DNA of 28,765 nucleotides from NCBI GenBank assembly GCA_905182995.1, contig CAJJDP010000224.1:3862-32626 (forward strand), read 5' to 3'. This document shows, piece by piece, positions 10,803-22,226 of the stretch. The number at the start of each line of letters is the position of its first letter. The first letter of the stretch is position 1. The notes below the pieces were generated by a model. The model saw nothing but the letters and a program-made list of their open reading frames with translations, was not told the DNA's origin and made no database searches. The translations under genes and the position numbers were made by a program. The DNA is from Paramecium octaurelia (Eukaryota > Ciliophora > Oligohymenophorea > Peniculida > Parameciidae).

Positions 10803-11173
10803 ATGAGCACAAACTTTTTAAGCTCCCATGTTAGAAAAAGGAATAATATCAGATTAGGAATCAGCTAAGAGTCTACATAGGTCATCAAAATGCTGATAGA
10901 AAGTAGAAGGGTATTGTTGCCTAAAAGAAGAGCAAAGTAGAAGCTGAGATGAGGGACATTGAGAGGGTGAAAAATGCCCTTATCGGAAGGAAGGGATAGA
11001 AGCATCGATCTAATGCTTATCAATACTTTTGGGAAAGTGTTGTAAAAAGTTTGTTACTGATTATGGATGTGGAAATTTTTAACTTTGATTAGGATTTTAT
11101 TGTAGAATAATTTACGTAATTACAGTTTGAAGAAGATTCAAATATTTACATATCTAAAAAGGAGAAATTTTGA
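10803..11173 (+). CDS. Candidate two-exon gene in repeat copy 1, unknown function
   Basis: The ATG at 10803 opens MSTNFLSSHVRKRNNIRLGI in a frame open since 10644. A 20-nt gap (10911-10930, GTATTG...AGAAG) joins it to a second open frame (SKVEAEMRDIERVKNALIGR, then YQYFWESVVKSLLLIMDVEI) that ends at TGA 11171-11173, for about 116 residues. The second exon has an acidic, coding-like composition. The intron ends in AAG rather than the usual TAG, and the start could lie further upstream. No family is recognised. The same model recurs in copy 2 at 12183-12553. Confidence 0.35.
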
Positions 11174-11338
11174 AAAAGATGAGCTTCAAACTTGGGGATG
11201 ATAATTTTAGGTAACAGATATTTCAGAAATTCAGCGGGGTGAATCAAAAAAGGAAACCTATATGGATTCATTCAACAATATGTAAAGTTATAAAGGAATG
11301 GCGAGAATCAGACTCGATAATAGAATTTTCCGCTCTTT

Positions 11339-11548
11339 ATGTATATGCTCCTTCATTTAAGAAGAGATATTCCAAAAACTCCTGCCCAACAATTAAATAG
11401 TTGGAGAAGCAAATTAACAAATGAAATCGAGAAAATAATCATAAATCCTTTATCTAGTCTATTATTGAAGGATGAGTATATTTTTCATAGAGTCAATTTT
11501 TATTTTATCTATAATGATGCCTATATAGAATACAGTCCAAAATTATGA
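11339..11548 (+). CDS. Short open frame, 69 codons, in repeat copy 1
   Basis: ATG to TGA frame that is open even with standard stops (MYMLLHLRRDIPKTPAQQLN...). It overlaps a longer ciliate-code frame (11202-11468) in another phase. It may be an exon of the preceding candidate or fortuitous. No motif or family is recognised. An identical copy lies at 12719-12928. Confidence 0.25.
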   Translation: MYMLLHLRRDIPKTPAQQLNSWRSKLTNEIEKIIINPLSSLLLKDEYIFHRVNFYFIYNDAYIEYSPKL

Positions 11549-11639
11549 GCAAATATTTATACTTTTTTTTTTGATAGAATATACATCTTTAATATATTAA
11601 TATCAACAAAATAATATGGTGTATTTTATTTAAGAGAGA

Positions 11640-11640
11640 N
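11640..11640. other. Single ambiguous base (N) at the junction of two identical segments
   Basis: The only undetermined base in the window. It sits exactly between the two 1,379-bp copies, as expected where two overlapping contigs were concatenated rather than merged. Confidence 0.95.
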
Positions 11641-12182
11641 ATGATTACTTTTTGATTCTTCAGATGATCAGAATTCCTAATCAAAATTAAGAATTATCAA
11701 TAGAGAAAAATATAATATGGATAATCAATGATATCTCCTTGCCTCAAGAGTGCTATAGTTAGCATGTAAATAAAAGATTTTTTTTGTACTGGAAAAGACA
11801 GTTTTAAAAATTATTGCTCACTATTTTAGAGAGCACTAGCAAATAACAAATTCTTTAGAGGAAATCAAGTTTCTCTAAGCTTTTTCTTTATTTCCTAATA
11901 AATTTGTTGTATCTTTCAATAATCTCATCGCTATCCTAAGGATCTCTTGAAATCCTAGCAATATATCCATGATGCGTGCAGATAAATGCTGGAAAAATTA
12001 TGAGTGTATCATCAATTTTATGACCTACATAATTTTCAATCGATATATTCGCTAGTTCTTTTTATCAAACATATGCAAAATTTCTAATAAAATTGATTTT
12101 CACTACTAATTTTCCATAAAAGCAGCTTAAATCTGATTGCCTCTACTTCTTCCATGAGTTATTTGAGAACTCAAGAAACCTC

Positions 12183-12553
12183 ATGAGCACAAACTTTTTA
12201 AGCTCCCATGTTAGAAAAAGGAATAATATCAGATTAGGAATCAGCTAAGAGTCTACATAGGTCATCAAAATGCTGATAGAAAGTAGAAGGGTATTGTTGC
12301 CTAAAAGAAGAGCAAAGTAGAAGCTGAGATGAGGGACATTGAGAGGGTGAAAAATGCCCTTATCGGAAGGAAGGGATAGAAGCATCGATCTAATGCTTAT
12401 CAATACTTTTGGGAAAGTGTTGTAAAAAGTTTGTTACTGATTATGGATGTGGAAATTTTTAACTTTGATTAGGATTTTATTGTAGAATAATTTACGTAAT
12501 TACAGTTTGAAGAAGATTCAAATATTTACATATCTAAAAAGGAGAAATTTTGA
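12183..12553 (+). CDS. Second copy of the two-exon candidate gene
   Basis: Identical to the model at 10803-11173, with the putative intron at 12291-12310. If the repeat is an assembly overlap, only one locus exists. No difference between the copies was seen. Confidence 0.3.
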
Positions 12554-12718
12554 AAAAGATGAGCTTCAAACTTGGGGATGATAATTTTAGGTAACAGATA
12601 TTTCAGAAATTCAGCGGGGTGAATCAAAAAAGGAAACCTATATGGATTCATTCAACAATATGTAAAGTTATAAAGGAATGGCGAGAATCAGACTCGATAA
12701 TAGAATTTTCCGCTCTTT

Positions 12719-12928
12719 ATGTATATGCTCCTTCATTTAAGAAGAGATATTCCAAAAACTCCTGCCCAACAATTAAATAGTTGGAGAAGCAAATTAACAA
12801 ATGAAATCGAGAAAATAATCATAAATCCTTTATCTAGTCTATTATTGAAGGATGAGTATATTTTTCATAGAGTCAATTTTTATTTTATCTATAATGATGC
12901 CTATATAGAATACAGTCCAAAATTATGA
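12719..12928 (+). CDS. Second copy of the 69-codon open frame
   Basis: Identical to 11339-11548. It should be counted once if the repeat is an assembly artefact. Confidence 0.2.
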   Translation: MYMLLHLRRDIPKTPAQQLNSWRSKLTNEIEKIIINPLSSLLLKDEYIFHRVNFYFIYNDAYIEYSPKL

Positions 12929-13019
12929 GCAAATATTTATACTTTTTTTTTTGATAGAATATACATCTTTAATATATTAATATCAACAAAATAATATGGT
13001 GTATTTTATTTAAGAGAGA

Positions 13020-14590
13020 ACAAGATATGAACTGTTCATAAAGATTTAGAATTTTTTCTCTAATCGCTTAAATCATAAAAGTAAATTAAAAGAAAGGAAT
13101 TCTTGAAAAAATGATAGTGTATATAAAAACTCCGTTCCTTCTTACGTAAATTGAAAAATATGTTGATATAATATCAAATTTCTATCACGTATTTGAAATT
13201 AATACGTAAATTGGTTTCTAGAAATTGTATTTTTTGCTCCAATTATAATGAAGATGATAGAGATAAATCTCAATTCACAATTTTTTTTTATTGATTACCC
13301 TGATGATTATTTAGAATTCAAATCTCTTAGTTAAAAAATTTGACTATTTATAATATCAATTTATATTTGGAATTAAAAAATATAAGAAAAAATGATTTAA
13401 TTTAATAAATTGTTAGAATCAGTAAAAAAACATAAATTACAAGTAACTGTTAAAAGTAATGCATTCCCTTGAAATATTTGCTATGTATGGAACTGATCAA
13501 AGATAATAGCCTTTGATTTAAGGATTTTTCAATAATTTTAAGAAATATTAATGAATTAATATTATTGAAACTTAAAAGAATTCACATAGAGGAATTAAGT
13601 GTAGAATAAAAACGTAGAAACCCTAAAACAGATAAATGATAAACAGTATTATGAAACTAAAGATTAAAAAGGTATAAACCCTGTTAAAAAGATCAATACA
13701 AAAGAGAACATTGTAAGAATTCATTTCAATATGGGTGAAATACATTACAAGCATGGTTTTCTTGAACAAAATATTTTGCATGGTTAATGGAAATTTAGAA
13801 TTTCTATTACCTTAATAAGCTCAAATTTATTGATTGAACCATCTCTCTATTTTCCAGGAATGCAAATTAAATTTTATTTTGTTTAGCATTATCTAATGAA
13901 TATTAAGTTGAATGAATCAAATCTAAAAATATATTCCGTTGTTAACTAATATTTTTTAAAGTCTAAGACTTATTTTTAATTGAATTGTTTGATTATTTAA
14001 AATAAGGGCTTTTTTTCATCTTATTTGATTAAAATCAAAAACGATATTTATTGCCTATCACTCAAAAATTAATTATCTTAATCATAATAGATTTCATTAT
14101 ATTCTAAAATAATTAAATAAAATCAACCCACTAATAAATTAAATGATTTTTGATAACTTAAATAATATATTAATTGATTATTAGAAGAAAAAAGCAGATA
14201 ATGATTAATATTTATCAAAAACTCATTCAATAAAAATATTAAGGCATTTCAAATTAAAAATTTTTTCATTAATTTAATTTATTGAAAGGATTAATAAATT
14301 AAAAATTGTTTTTAAATAATAGGATTTATATATTTATTTGAAGAAAACCCTATTATACAGGGTAAAACTATACTATTGCAGGATTAAATTTATTGCAATC
14401 TATTCTACTTCACTTCTATTGATATAAACTTTTAATTATTTTTGAAGAAATTCCTCATAAATTACCTATTAAAAAAGTTTTTAGAATCTTTAAACATTTT
14501 ATAAATTAGCTTAATGTAAATTTTGTTATTCATAGTCTATTTTATTTAAATATTTAATGATAAATTATTTTAATGCGTGATTTTATCTGT
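13020..14590. other. Very A+T-rich tract, no gene seen
   Basis: Long runs of A and T with very low G+C. TGA-free stretches exist in all frames but none has coding-like composition, a good start or a recognisable motif. Best read as spacer or highly decayed DNA. Confidence 0.5.
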
Positions 14591-15365
14591 TCAAGTATTT
14601 TTATAATTCTTAATCCAACAAATAAGCCTAATAACTCTAAAAATCATAATTTGACTAAACCCAACACCAATTACACTCAATCCGATTTTAGAGGAAATCG
14701 CATACTTTGCAACTTACTGATATCCCAACTATATTAGAACGAAATGAAAATGCTTAAGTGATATGGATTCAAGAGAGATAAAACAACTGGATTCCCTCTG
14801 CTGAATTTATTTCCCACAATTAAATTACCAATCTGGGCCAAACATATCATGGTTATAAAAATCATAGGGATTAAACCAAGAGCAGGCAATGATCTAATCC
14901 CAACTTAAAGAAGTCCTCCAAATACCATATTCATAATAGTACAAACTTATTTAAGTTCTTTTTCAACAATTAGGTTTCAAAATTGAATTTCTGGAGTTTT
15001 CATCCTATCTGTACTACTAAATAATTTTTATTCTATTGGCAATTATACAATTTTATTCTTTTCTATAAGTTCTAAGCATATATCATATAGATCATGCAGG
15101 GAATATTAGTTAAGAGTTACTCCTAAAGCAAATTATATCAATTTTTATAATGATCTTCTACACTTTGTATGTATGCTTTCATCTCTTTAATTCTATAAAA
15201 AAAAAGTTCTACTAGAATTGCACCCTTGGCAATAATCCCATTTATTAGAGGAATCAAATTTATAATAGATATAATTTTAAAGATTACTGCATTATCACAT
15301 CTTTCCCAAACGCTTTAATTTTTAGAATAGCTAATGAATTCACAAATTATTTCAAAATAGAATGA
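14591..15365. other. G+C-richer island with open frames on both strands, unresolved
   Basis: The stretch around 14640-14950 is noticeably richer in G+C. On the minus strand 14594-14962 is open for 123 codons (EYGIWRTSLSWDQIIACSWF). Another minus frame runs 14980-15294 (LHDLYDICLELIEKNKIVQL). On the plus strand 14805-15365 is open for 187 codons with two hydrophobic runs. Overlapping open frames on opposite strands cannot all be genes. I cannot decide between them by eye, and none has a clear ATG plus stop structure. It is probably a real or former gene of unknown strand. Confidence 0.25.
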
Positions 15366-17391
15366 CTGGTCTTTTAAATAAACCTATCCAAATTTTAATT
15401 TATCTCTGATATATCAATTGGTTTATTCACAATATTTTGATAAGATTATTTTTATCAAAATTTTTGCTTGCTTAAAGAAGACTTTTTATTTCAAATTTAT
15501 CAGTTGCTTAATTATTTATATCTAATAGATACGAATTAATATATTATTTGACATAATTTAAATAATAAATAAAGGAATTGCTACTTGTTCTATGAAGATT
15601 AATTGAATTTTTTTTAAACAATAAATACTTTGTTAAATTAGCCTTATTTATATTTCGTGTTATTAATAGTGAATTCATCAGATAAGTTGTGCAAACCATT
15701 CTCTTCTGCTTTTAAATTATTGCATAATGATATTTAACGAATTTGAAACAACTATTTTATCCATTATAATTTTCTATTTTTTGATCTGCTAGTTGAAATT
15801 ATTGGTTTGAAAGAAAAAATTTTATGTTGGTTATTTAAATAGATTTTTGTTTTAAAATTGTATTTTTCTGAATGTAATTTAACCTTATAGTTAAACAAAT
15901 TAATTTTCATTATTTAATTTCTAAAGCCCTTTGAGTATTATAAAGGCATCTAATGTAGCCAATAATATCAAAATGATAACTTCTTTATAATTTAAAGGTT
16001 GCTTGAATAAGGACACTGGTCGGGAATATTTTACTTAATTATTACCAACGGTTTGATTCCTTATTGCAAAAATTGCTGCTAAGAGCAATTCTTGAGCATA
16101 TTTATTAATTGCTGCGTTTCAATTACTTTTGATATAGACAATTCAAACCATGAATAATAGAAAATAACATAAAAGAGTTTGTAGCGAACACTTGATATCA
16201 ATTAATCAAATCAATTAACTGGGGATTAAAGTGGATTAATTAAACGGATAAAAATTGAAGATGTATTAAAAATTAATATGGAACAGTGAAGTTAAGATAC
16301 TTAAAGTATCTAAATGATAAATTAGCATCTCAAATTAATTTAATAAGAGATCAAAAGAGCAAATATTTATAACTTAATCTTATTATAATATAACGTATGC
16401 TATTATAACAACTTGGAAAAAATAATAGAATTTAAGATATCAAATAATAATACTGTAGTGCTAATATTGGCAAGCCTTTATTTTATGTTTTAGACTTCCT
16501 TTAACTTAAATTAGACTGAGTGTCAAGTCTCATCCATGAATTTAAATTCATTTGTTTTTTTTTAGAATAAATTTAGCTAAGAGTAATGATTATTAAAGAT
16601 TCACCAAGCTATAATCATGTACAGAAATACTTCCATAAGGGAAATCATAAGAAGATTATTATTTGTTTCACGCGATTTTGTAAAATTAATTGAACATTTA
16701 CTTAAGTAATGCCTATTTGATCGTCGAAATTCACTTTATGTTAATTTTTTTAGTTATAGTTGTTATCCATCAAACAAAAATTTCAAAAATTGCTTTTCCA
16801 ATCTTTCAGCCAAAGTGTTTAAAATTATTATTGAAAAATAAGAAATTAATCAAATTATTATTGTTTGAGATACATTAATTTAAATATCAACAAAACTATA
16901 TCATTTATAACAAAGTAAAATTCAACTTATATGATTGTATTTATACAACATGTGAATTATTCAAATTAGGAAAAAAATGAAGCTCATACTAATTGCATAG
17001 ATAGAAAAACATAAATCCTTAACCGAGTTTAGAAATAAAGCCTTAGAATTATTGACATTTCTCTTGATATATACACACTTGTAAATAATTAAATTAAACC
17101 TACTTATAATTTGTAAAAGAAAGTCGAAATACTTTTGATTTTGAGTCCGCATAATTTAACACTTCAAATAAACTCTATGAACATTAAATTTTGGTTGCTA
17201 TTAATCTTTATATAATTAAGGGAAGGAAAAAACCATGCTTGTTTAGAGTAAACTGCTTATACTATATTGAAGCCTATTAAGATTCCTAATGAGTGTAGGT
17301 ACAGTTCTTTAAACTTAATATTTAAAATTGGAAAGGTAGTTGCAAAACAAATTGGTCAATAAATGATATTGAGTGTTATAAAGATTGTTGA
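15366..17391. other. A+T-rich tract; one open frame at 16541-16980
   Basis: Mostly A+T-rich. The plus frame 16541-16980 (about 147 codons, TGA at 16978) contains a hydrophobic segment (HFMLIFLVIVVIHQ) followed by a Lys/Leu-rich part. In the same frame upstream, TGAs recur at 16054, 16093, 16315 and 16537. There is no ATG at a sensible place. I regard it as unproven. Confidence 0.25.
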
Positions 17392-18180
17392 AAAAAACAT
17401 TTATGTCTGGTTTACCACTTGTGTACATAACAACATAGAGTGAAATATGGAGACCTAGTTATTGTTTAGTAAGCCCTCAAATGTTTTCTCTTCAATTGTT
17501 AAAAAATACAAGTATTAAGCATCAGCAATTCAAAGGAAGACAGGGATATATTGATATAAGTTTCCATTAGGGTTGGATTAACCTTTAGACTGACATTGGA
17601 ACTTATTACAAAACTTAAAGAAAATATCAAGGAACAAATATTTAAATAATCGAATATGGTTCAATTGATTAATTACCAAAAATATTCAATTGTTAGATAT
17701 TTAATGAAGAATTTGAGACCTGCAATTTAACAGCTACTTAAGCAGTTTGGATGCCAGCATTTGCACAGTAAAATTCTAATGTAAAAATAAAATCAATTTA
17801 TTCTGTAAATGAACAGAACTCCTGAATAATTGATCTACAATATATTGCTGCATCTAAAAGCATGCTCTTAATTCATCTTTTCATTCTATCAAGAATTGCT
17901 ATTTTACTTAAGTATCTTGCGTTATGAGAATATTTGTATTAAATCATTGTTTATGAAGAAATTAGATATGAATAGAGATTTCTGTTAAAGTATTTAGACG
18001 CATTTAATTGCCATGATTAAAAAGGTGCTACCTTATAGTTTTAATGGATTTTTGAGCTCAATTCTGATAAATAAATTAAAATATTTGATTCAATTACTTT
18101 AATAATTAACTATATAATTTAGTATATTTTATAGTCAGGTGAAATAGATGATATTTAATTTGATAAGTTTCGATGTATGA
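17392..18180 (+). other. Long TGA-free frame (263 codons), possibly fortuitous
   Basis: The longest simple plus-strand run of codons without TGA outside the WD genes. A competing plus frame, about 17500-17825, reads more like a secreted or folded protein (CNLTATQAVWMPAFAQQNSN) but is shorter and ends at TGA about 17823. With only one stop codon and very A+T-rich DNA, runs of this length are expected several times in 28 kb. Neither frame has a recognised domain. The 5' part (17.2-17.8 kb) is somewhat G+C-richer than the rest. Confidence 0.25.
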
Positions 18181-19640
18181 AATGAATAATTTCTTGAATA
18201 TAATTATTTTCAATTAAACTAAGAAAAGACACATTGTAATCATGAATTAAAAATAAAAATTATCGATATCTGATAATAAAAACCCTCAATTTTTCTTTTA
18301 AATATTTTGTCTGAACAATTCATGTCATTTTACATATTAATAAGTAGGGTATTTGTTTTTAATAGTGTGTATTATTTTCCAGAATAAAAAAGACAATGAA
18401 TTTTTATATTAGGTCTATTATCCATAATAATTTAAGCATAAGACTGATGACCTAGAAAAAATTTGATCAAAGTTTCAAGCATTTTTTTCAGGTTTTGGAA
18501 ATGATGAATTATAAACCACATTGTGCCCTATATTCTTGGAGGAAATGAGGAGACCTTGAAATTTTTATTCAATTTACTGAGAAGACATATTAAATTGAAT
18601 AAATAATCACTCATAAAAAATTGCGAAAATTTGAGAGTATAACGAAAATTGAATTAGAACCAATCTATTTTATATTTTAGAGGTTAAATTGAATTGGAGT
18701 ATTGTTAATATCTCCTCATTCAAATTATCAGGCTATCTCCAGAAAATTTATAAGACTCACAGATTCTTTCAGATTAATAAATCTGTCTTTCGAAGAATGA
18801 TGTAAGTTTTCTATAATTCTTCTTTACCTTAATGGATTCTTTATTTGTTAACAAAGAACACAGCCCTTGAATTTTATATTGGAACACTTTAAAATTATAT
18901 AATGGCATTTATTCAAATATACAGTTTTTTAAAAAATTTAGCGATCTTATTAGTTTATGAGTAAATTTTTATAAACTTTCTCAATTCCATTGATGGTTAA
19001 ACATTTGGGTTACATGGCAATAATGATAATATCATATAAAATTTGAAATATAACTAAATTTGATTGGATTAAAATTTATTAATACTTCAAATAATTTTAT
19101 ACCTTCTATTTTGATTTATTTTAATTTAATAATTGTTGAAAAATTTAAGTTAAAAGTGAATATTTTTTCAAATTAATAAAAAATAATTATCAAATCACAT
19201 TGTTAACAGGCCTGTTTATTGAATAAATAGCAAGATTGTTTTTTTAAACATTTACTGTATTATAAAGAATAATGTTAGTTAGCAGATCTAGTAGATAGCA
19301 AAATGTTATCAAAATTTAATAAAAATCTTAAAAGTCCATTAAATTTGTGATTGATAACTAAAATCCAGTTGTTCAGGTACTTTATACGAATAACAAAATA
19401 AAAATCTGCAGGACTTAGTATTGAGCATATTATAGATTCTCAAGTTATTTTGATCAATTCCATGTTTCTCCATTCTATCTAAATTATCAAAGAGAGTCTA
19501 TTAAATACTGTTGAATGAGTGTCGAATATTTGAATATAAAATCATTAAGACAAATGGTATTAACATATCATAAATTTGATACTAATTGGGGAGAAAATAT
19601 TAAGTATATATATATAAGTTAAATATATAAATAGACATGA
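18181..19640. other. Very A+T-rich tract, no gene seen
   Basis: Homopolymer-rich A+T sequence with a short (TA)n run near 19605. A slightly G+C-richer patch at 18420-18570 does not yield a convincing frame. I see no gene, RNA or element. Confidence 0.5.
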
Positions 19641-20600
19641 AATGGAATTTTGAGTATTTTCAAAACCTTTTTTTTTGATCTTCTTTCTTTTTTCCTTATA
19701 TAGGCATACTTTTGATAAGCAAATTGTTGATTAGTTAATTTATTAATTCATCATAAAGCTTTATCTAAGATATCGATGATATCAACCCATAGTGGAGATT
19801 GATAATTGTTTACCATTTTCAGAGTTTGTCGTAAATGCGCAATACTAGTTTTGATGATTACATAAATAAGAGATTCTATGTCAGCTATATATCCCTAAAA
19901 TATTTTTGTTTTTAAATCTTCATTTTGCAATTAATACGAAAATTTTATTTTAATTAATCAATATAAATTAGAGCAAAGTATAAAATAGGTAACCCAAAAG
20001 CTTGAGGTGACAAATGTTTCATAAATTTGGAATACTTATTGAAATTCACCAATAAACTTCAATACCATATCATCTATTCTTTTAAAAGTAAAATCTATGG
20101 TACCTACACCTATTATAAGATTTAATTTGTTTATAAAAACAAAAATCTTCTGATACAATTAATCTTATGCTGAAACACTCCGCTTTCGATTGGAATAATC
20201 ATTAATTAATATAATGTAGAATTTTTTTCTTGATTTATCTGGACTACAGGTTCAACTCTTAACAATTAAGGTGCTTTTCTTGAAGGATTGTTGCTTAATT
20301 ACACTATCTTTCTTTAATTTAATCAATAGAGAAATTTTTTAATTTTGAAAAAATTAATAGCCAATATTGTAGGAAGAACGCTGCAGGAAAGGTATTAATA
20401 ATATTTTTAAATGAAATTAAAAATGAATCATCAGCAAAAACCATAAAAAGATTTAAATGCCATCTATAGTTTTGATATCACTTCTCTTGAATTCTTTAAG
20501 AAAAGAATAAATTATTAGGGATCTAGATTTAATTGTATTATAATAATATATTCTATGGAATTAAATTAAAAATAAAAATATATAGAGAGAAAAGGAGAAA
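19641..20600 (-). other. Minus-strand open tracts in shifting frames, possible decayed gene
   Basis: Reading the minus strand from about 20600 to 19650, protein-like stretches follow one another in different frames: SLIIYSFLKEFKRSDIK, ADDSFLISFKNIINTFPAAF, FVFINKLNLIIGVGTIDFTF and SIAHLRQTLKMVNNYQSPLW. Each is ended by a TGA, with the next overlapping it. This could be a gene broken by small indels, or one with several tiny introns I could not place. The composition is only slightly above background, so chance is a real alternative. Confidence 0.25.
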
Positions 20601-21002
20601 TGTAAATAAGCTTCAAAACTGTAAATTTTTTGCAAAATAATATCCTGCAAAATCCTTACATTATACAGTAAGGTTTTATCAGCCCTTCTTATAATTGAGA
20701 ATTTTCAGATGTATCTAATTTATATTAAAAAACCGTTTTATAAGGAGTAGGAATTTAAAAATATATATTTTCAAACCTACCCTTAATAAAATTACCAAAA
20801 ACATTTTAATTACATTATTATTAAAATTTTCATTTTAAATTAATAGTACCTCCTAACGAAGGTGCAAGTAAATTCACTTAAAGATGTATTTATCGAATAA
20901 CCCATTAAGGAGTAGCCTTTTAATGTAATTTATTTTTCCCCTTTTTATTCGAATTGTTTAAAAGAGAATACATTTTACAAATATGTGATATTTTATTAAA
21001 TT
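20601..21002. other. A+T-rich spacer, no gene seen
   Basis: No convincing frame on either strand. It separates the minus-strand tract at 19.6-20.6 kb from the plus-strand tract starting at 21003. Confidence 0.45.
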
Positions 21003-21816
21003 ATGGAAGTAACCCTTAAGAAAACCTTAGAGCCACTTACATAGTATTTGAGATTTAGTGTAATTAGAACAAGTTTAGTTTTGCAGTAAATTTCAAAGTT
21101 TTAAATCCTTTTCAATAAATTCTATGACATTGGTTTTACAACCTTGGTAAGCCTAATTTGTCAAAAGTTAATATCTTGAGTTAATAAATTTCAAGGCCTA
21201 TAGTACTAAATAAATTCCTATATATTGTAATATTAATTATTTTTTGCTGATGAACAGCTATACTAATCGTGGCCAAGTTTTATTGTACATTTAAGTTGCA
21301 AAACCCGTATTTAGATGCATTCATAATAACTATTAAGTAAAACCCATAAGTAGCATTAATTTTCAATCATTGAAAATAATAATTTTTTTCATGAATTACA
21401 TTATACAAGGGAATTTGAAAGGTGGATAAAAATTTTTAGAAGTATTGTCAACTACAGAGATCAAAGGGTAACAATTGGATTGAGTTTGCCAGTATTCATT
21501 TTTACTTATATTGAACAATATAATAGAAGTCAATTCTCTAGTATGAAAAAATATATAGTGAATATATGATGCAGAACAGGGTGAAGTTAAGATAACGGAC
21601 GGATCAGATAATTATAATGAGAGCATCAGTGCTAATCAACCCAAAAATCTTATGAAGAAGATCAATTGGGATAAGAATTTAAAAAAGGTTTTCAAATACC
21701 CATTGTTTGGTTCATAGGAATCTACTAGATTGAGCAATCAGAAATTAGCAAGAATTAGGATTATGAAGACAAGACCGTACAGTAATTTCCGAAGAAGATA
21801 TTCTACAAAGGCTTGA
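21003..21816 (+). CDS. Candidate gene or decayed gene, unrecognised
   Basis: The ATG at 21003 begins MEVTLKKTLEPLTQYLRFSV. The frame continues past one TGA (21177) to 21540, with stretches such as ERWIKIFRSIVNYRDQRVTI. A 34-nt gap, 21541-21574 (GTATGA...ATGCAG), then joins it in phase to KQGEVKITDGSDNYNESISA and on to TGA 21814-21816. The TGA at 21177 could be removed by a 36-nt GTCAAA...TTTCAAG gap (21160-21195), which keeps the frame. From about 21420 the DNA is clearly G+C-richer and rich in Glu, Asp, Lys and Asn codons, so that part is the more credible. No family is recognised. The same frame remains open beyond the final TGA, which suggests a nonsense-interrupted longer gene. Confidence 0.35.
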
Positions 21817-21828
21817 TAAATTTTTGAA

Positions 21829-22226
21829 ATGCTTGTGTCTGGAAGATTTTTAAACCTTTTCCTGATAAAGTCCATGTAATGGAGAGATAAAAAATTGGCG
21901 AAGGATAGTAAAGTTGGCGAGATGTCTGAAGAGCAGGAAATTATTTTGGAAGAAGAACTTAAGCCTCTTATACAACAAACAGATTTATCTATGTATGTAC
22001 CATCAAATAAAATGGTAAACAAAGCAGTAAAGGTATTCTACCTGAGATGTAATCAATGGTAACGGAATAGGAGAAAGACTCTATATATTTTATAAGATTT
22101 AATATAGGAGACTAGTGTGTAGTTAATGGATTTTAGGAAGTATTTGATCTTATGAATGGTTTGAGAAATCGTGATGAAATTTGTAGTATTTAGTTATGTA
22201 AATATATGTATTTTCCCTTGTGCTGA
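21829..22226 (+). CDS. Candidate two-exon gene (or 3' half of the previous one)
   Basis: The ATG at 21829 begins MLVSGRFLNLFLIKSMQWRD. The frame is rich in acidic residues (MSEEQEIILEEELKPLIQQT). A 20-nt gap, 22117-22136 (GTGTAG...TTTTAG), joins it in phase to EVFDLMNGLRNRDEICSIQL and TGA 22224-22226, for about 125 residues. Composition is well above the local A+T background. It shares its reading frame with the preceding tract, separated only by the TGA at 21814, so the two may be one gene carrying a stop. After 22226 the frame is again open to 22475. No family is recognised. Confidence 0.4.

Larger units (their letters stand above)
10261..11639 (+). repeat. 1,379-bp direct repeat, copy 1
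   Basis: This segment matches 11641-13019 base for base as far as I can compare, at an offset of exactly 1,380. It is immediately followed by the single N at 11640, where copy 2 has an A at the matching position (13020). The left flank is unique and runs continuously into copy 1. See copy 2 and the findings: an unmerged contig overlap is the simplest explanation. Confidence 0.95.
11641..13019 (+). repeat. 1,379-bp direct repeat, copy 2
   Basis: Same sequence as 10261-11639, followed by unique sequence. No target-site duplication, terminal inverted repeat or transposase is visible at the ends, so a transposed element is unlikely. A very recent tandem duplication is the biological alternative to an assembly artefact. 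Confidence 0.95.

Noticed and set aside
10261..13019. Tandem transposon or composite element
   Set aside because: The two copies lack terminal inverted repeats, target duplications and a recognisable transposase, and an N sits exactly at the junction; contig overlap explains everything more simply.
19600..19630. (TA)n and A/T runs as origin, telomere or attachment signals
   Set aside because: Simple A/T runs are everywhere in this sequence. No C4A2/C3A3-type telomeric repeat or palindromic origin structure was seen.
13020..21002. Many long open frames on both strands when TAA and TAG are read as Gln
   Set aside because: With TGA as the only stop and more than 75% A+T, the mean open run is roughly 60 codons, and runs of 150-260 codons are expected by chance several times in 28 kb. 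Opposite-strand frames here looked equally protein-like, so by-eye plausibility is not enough. They were kept only as low-confidence notes.
21738..22022. Minus-strand 94-codon frame rich in Ser, Leu and Ile
   Set aside because: It is antisense to the acidic, G+C-richer plus-strand frame, which better explains the composition.
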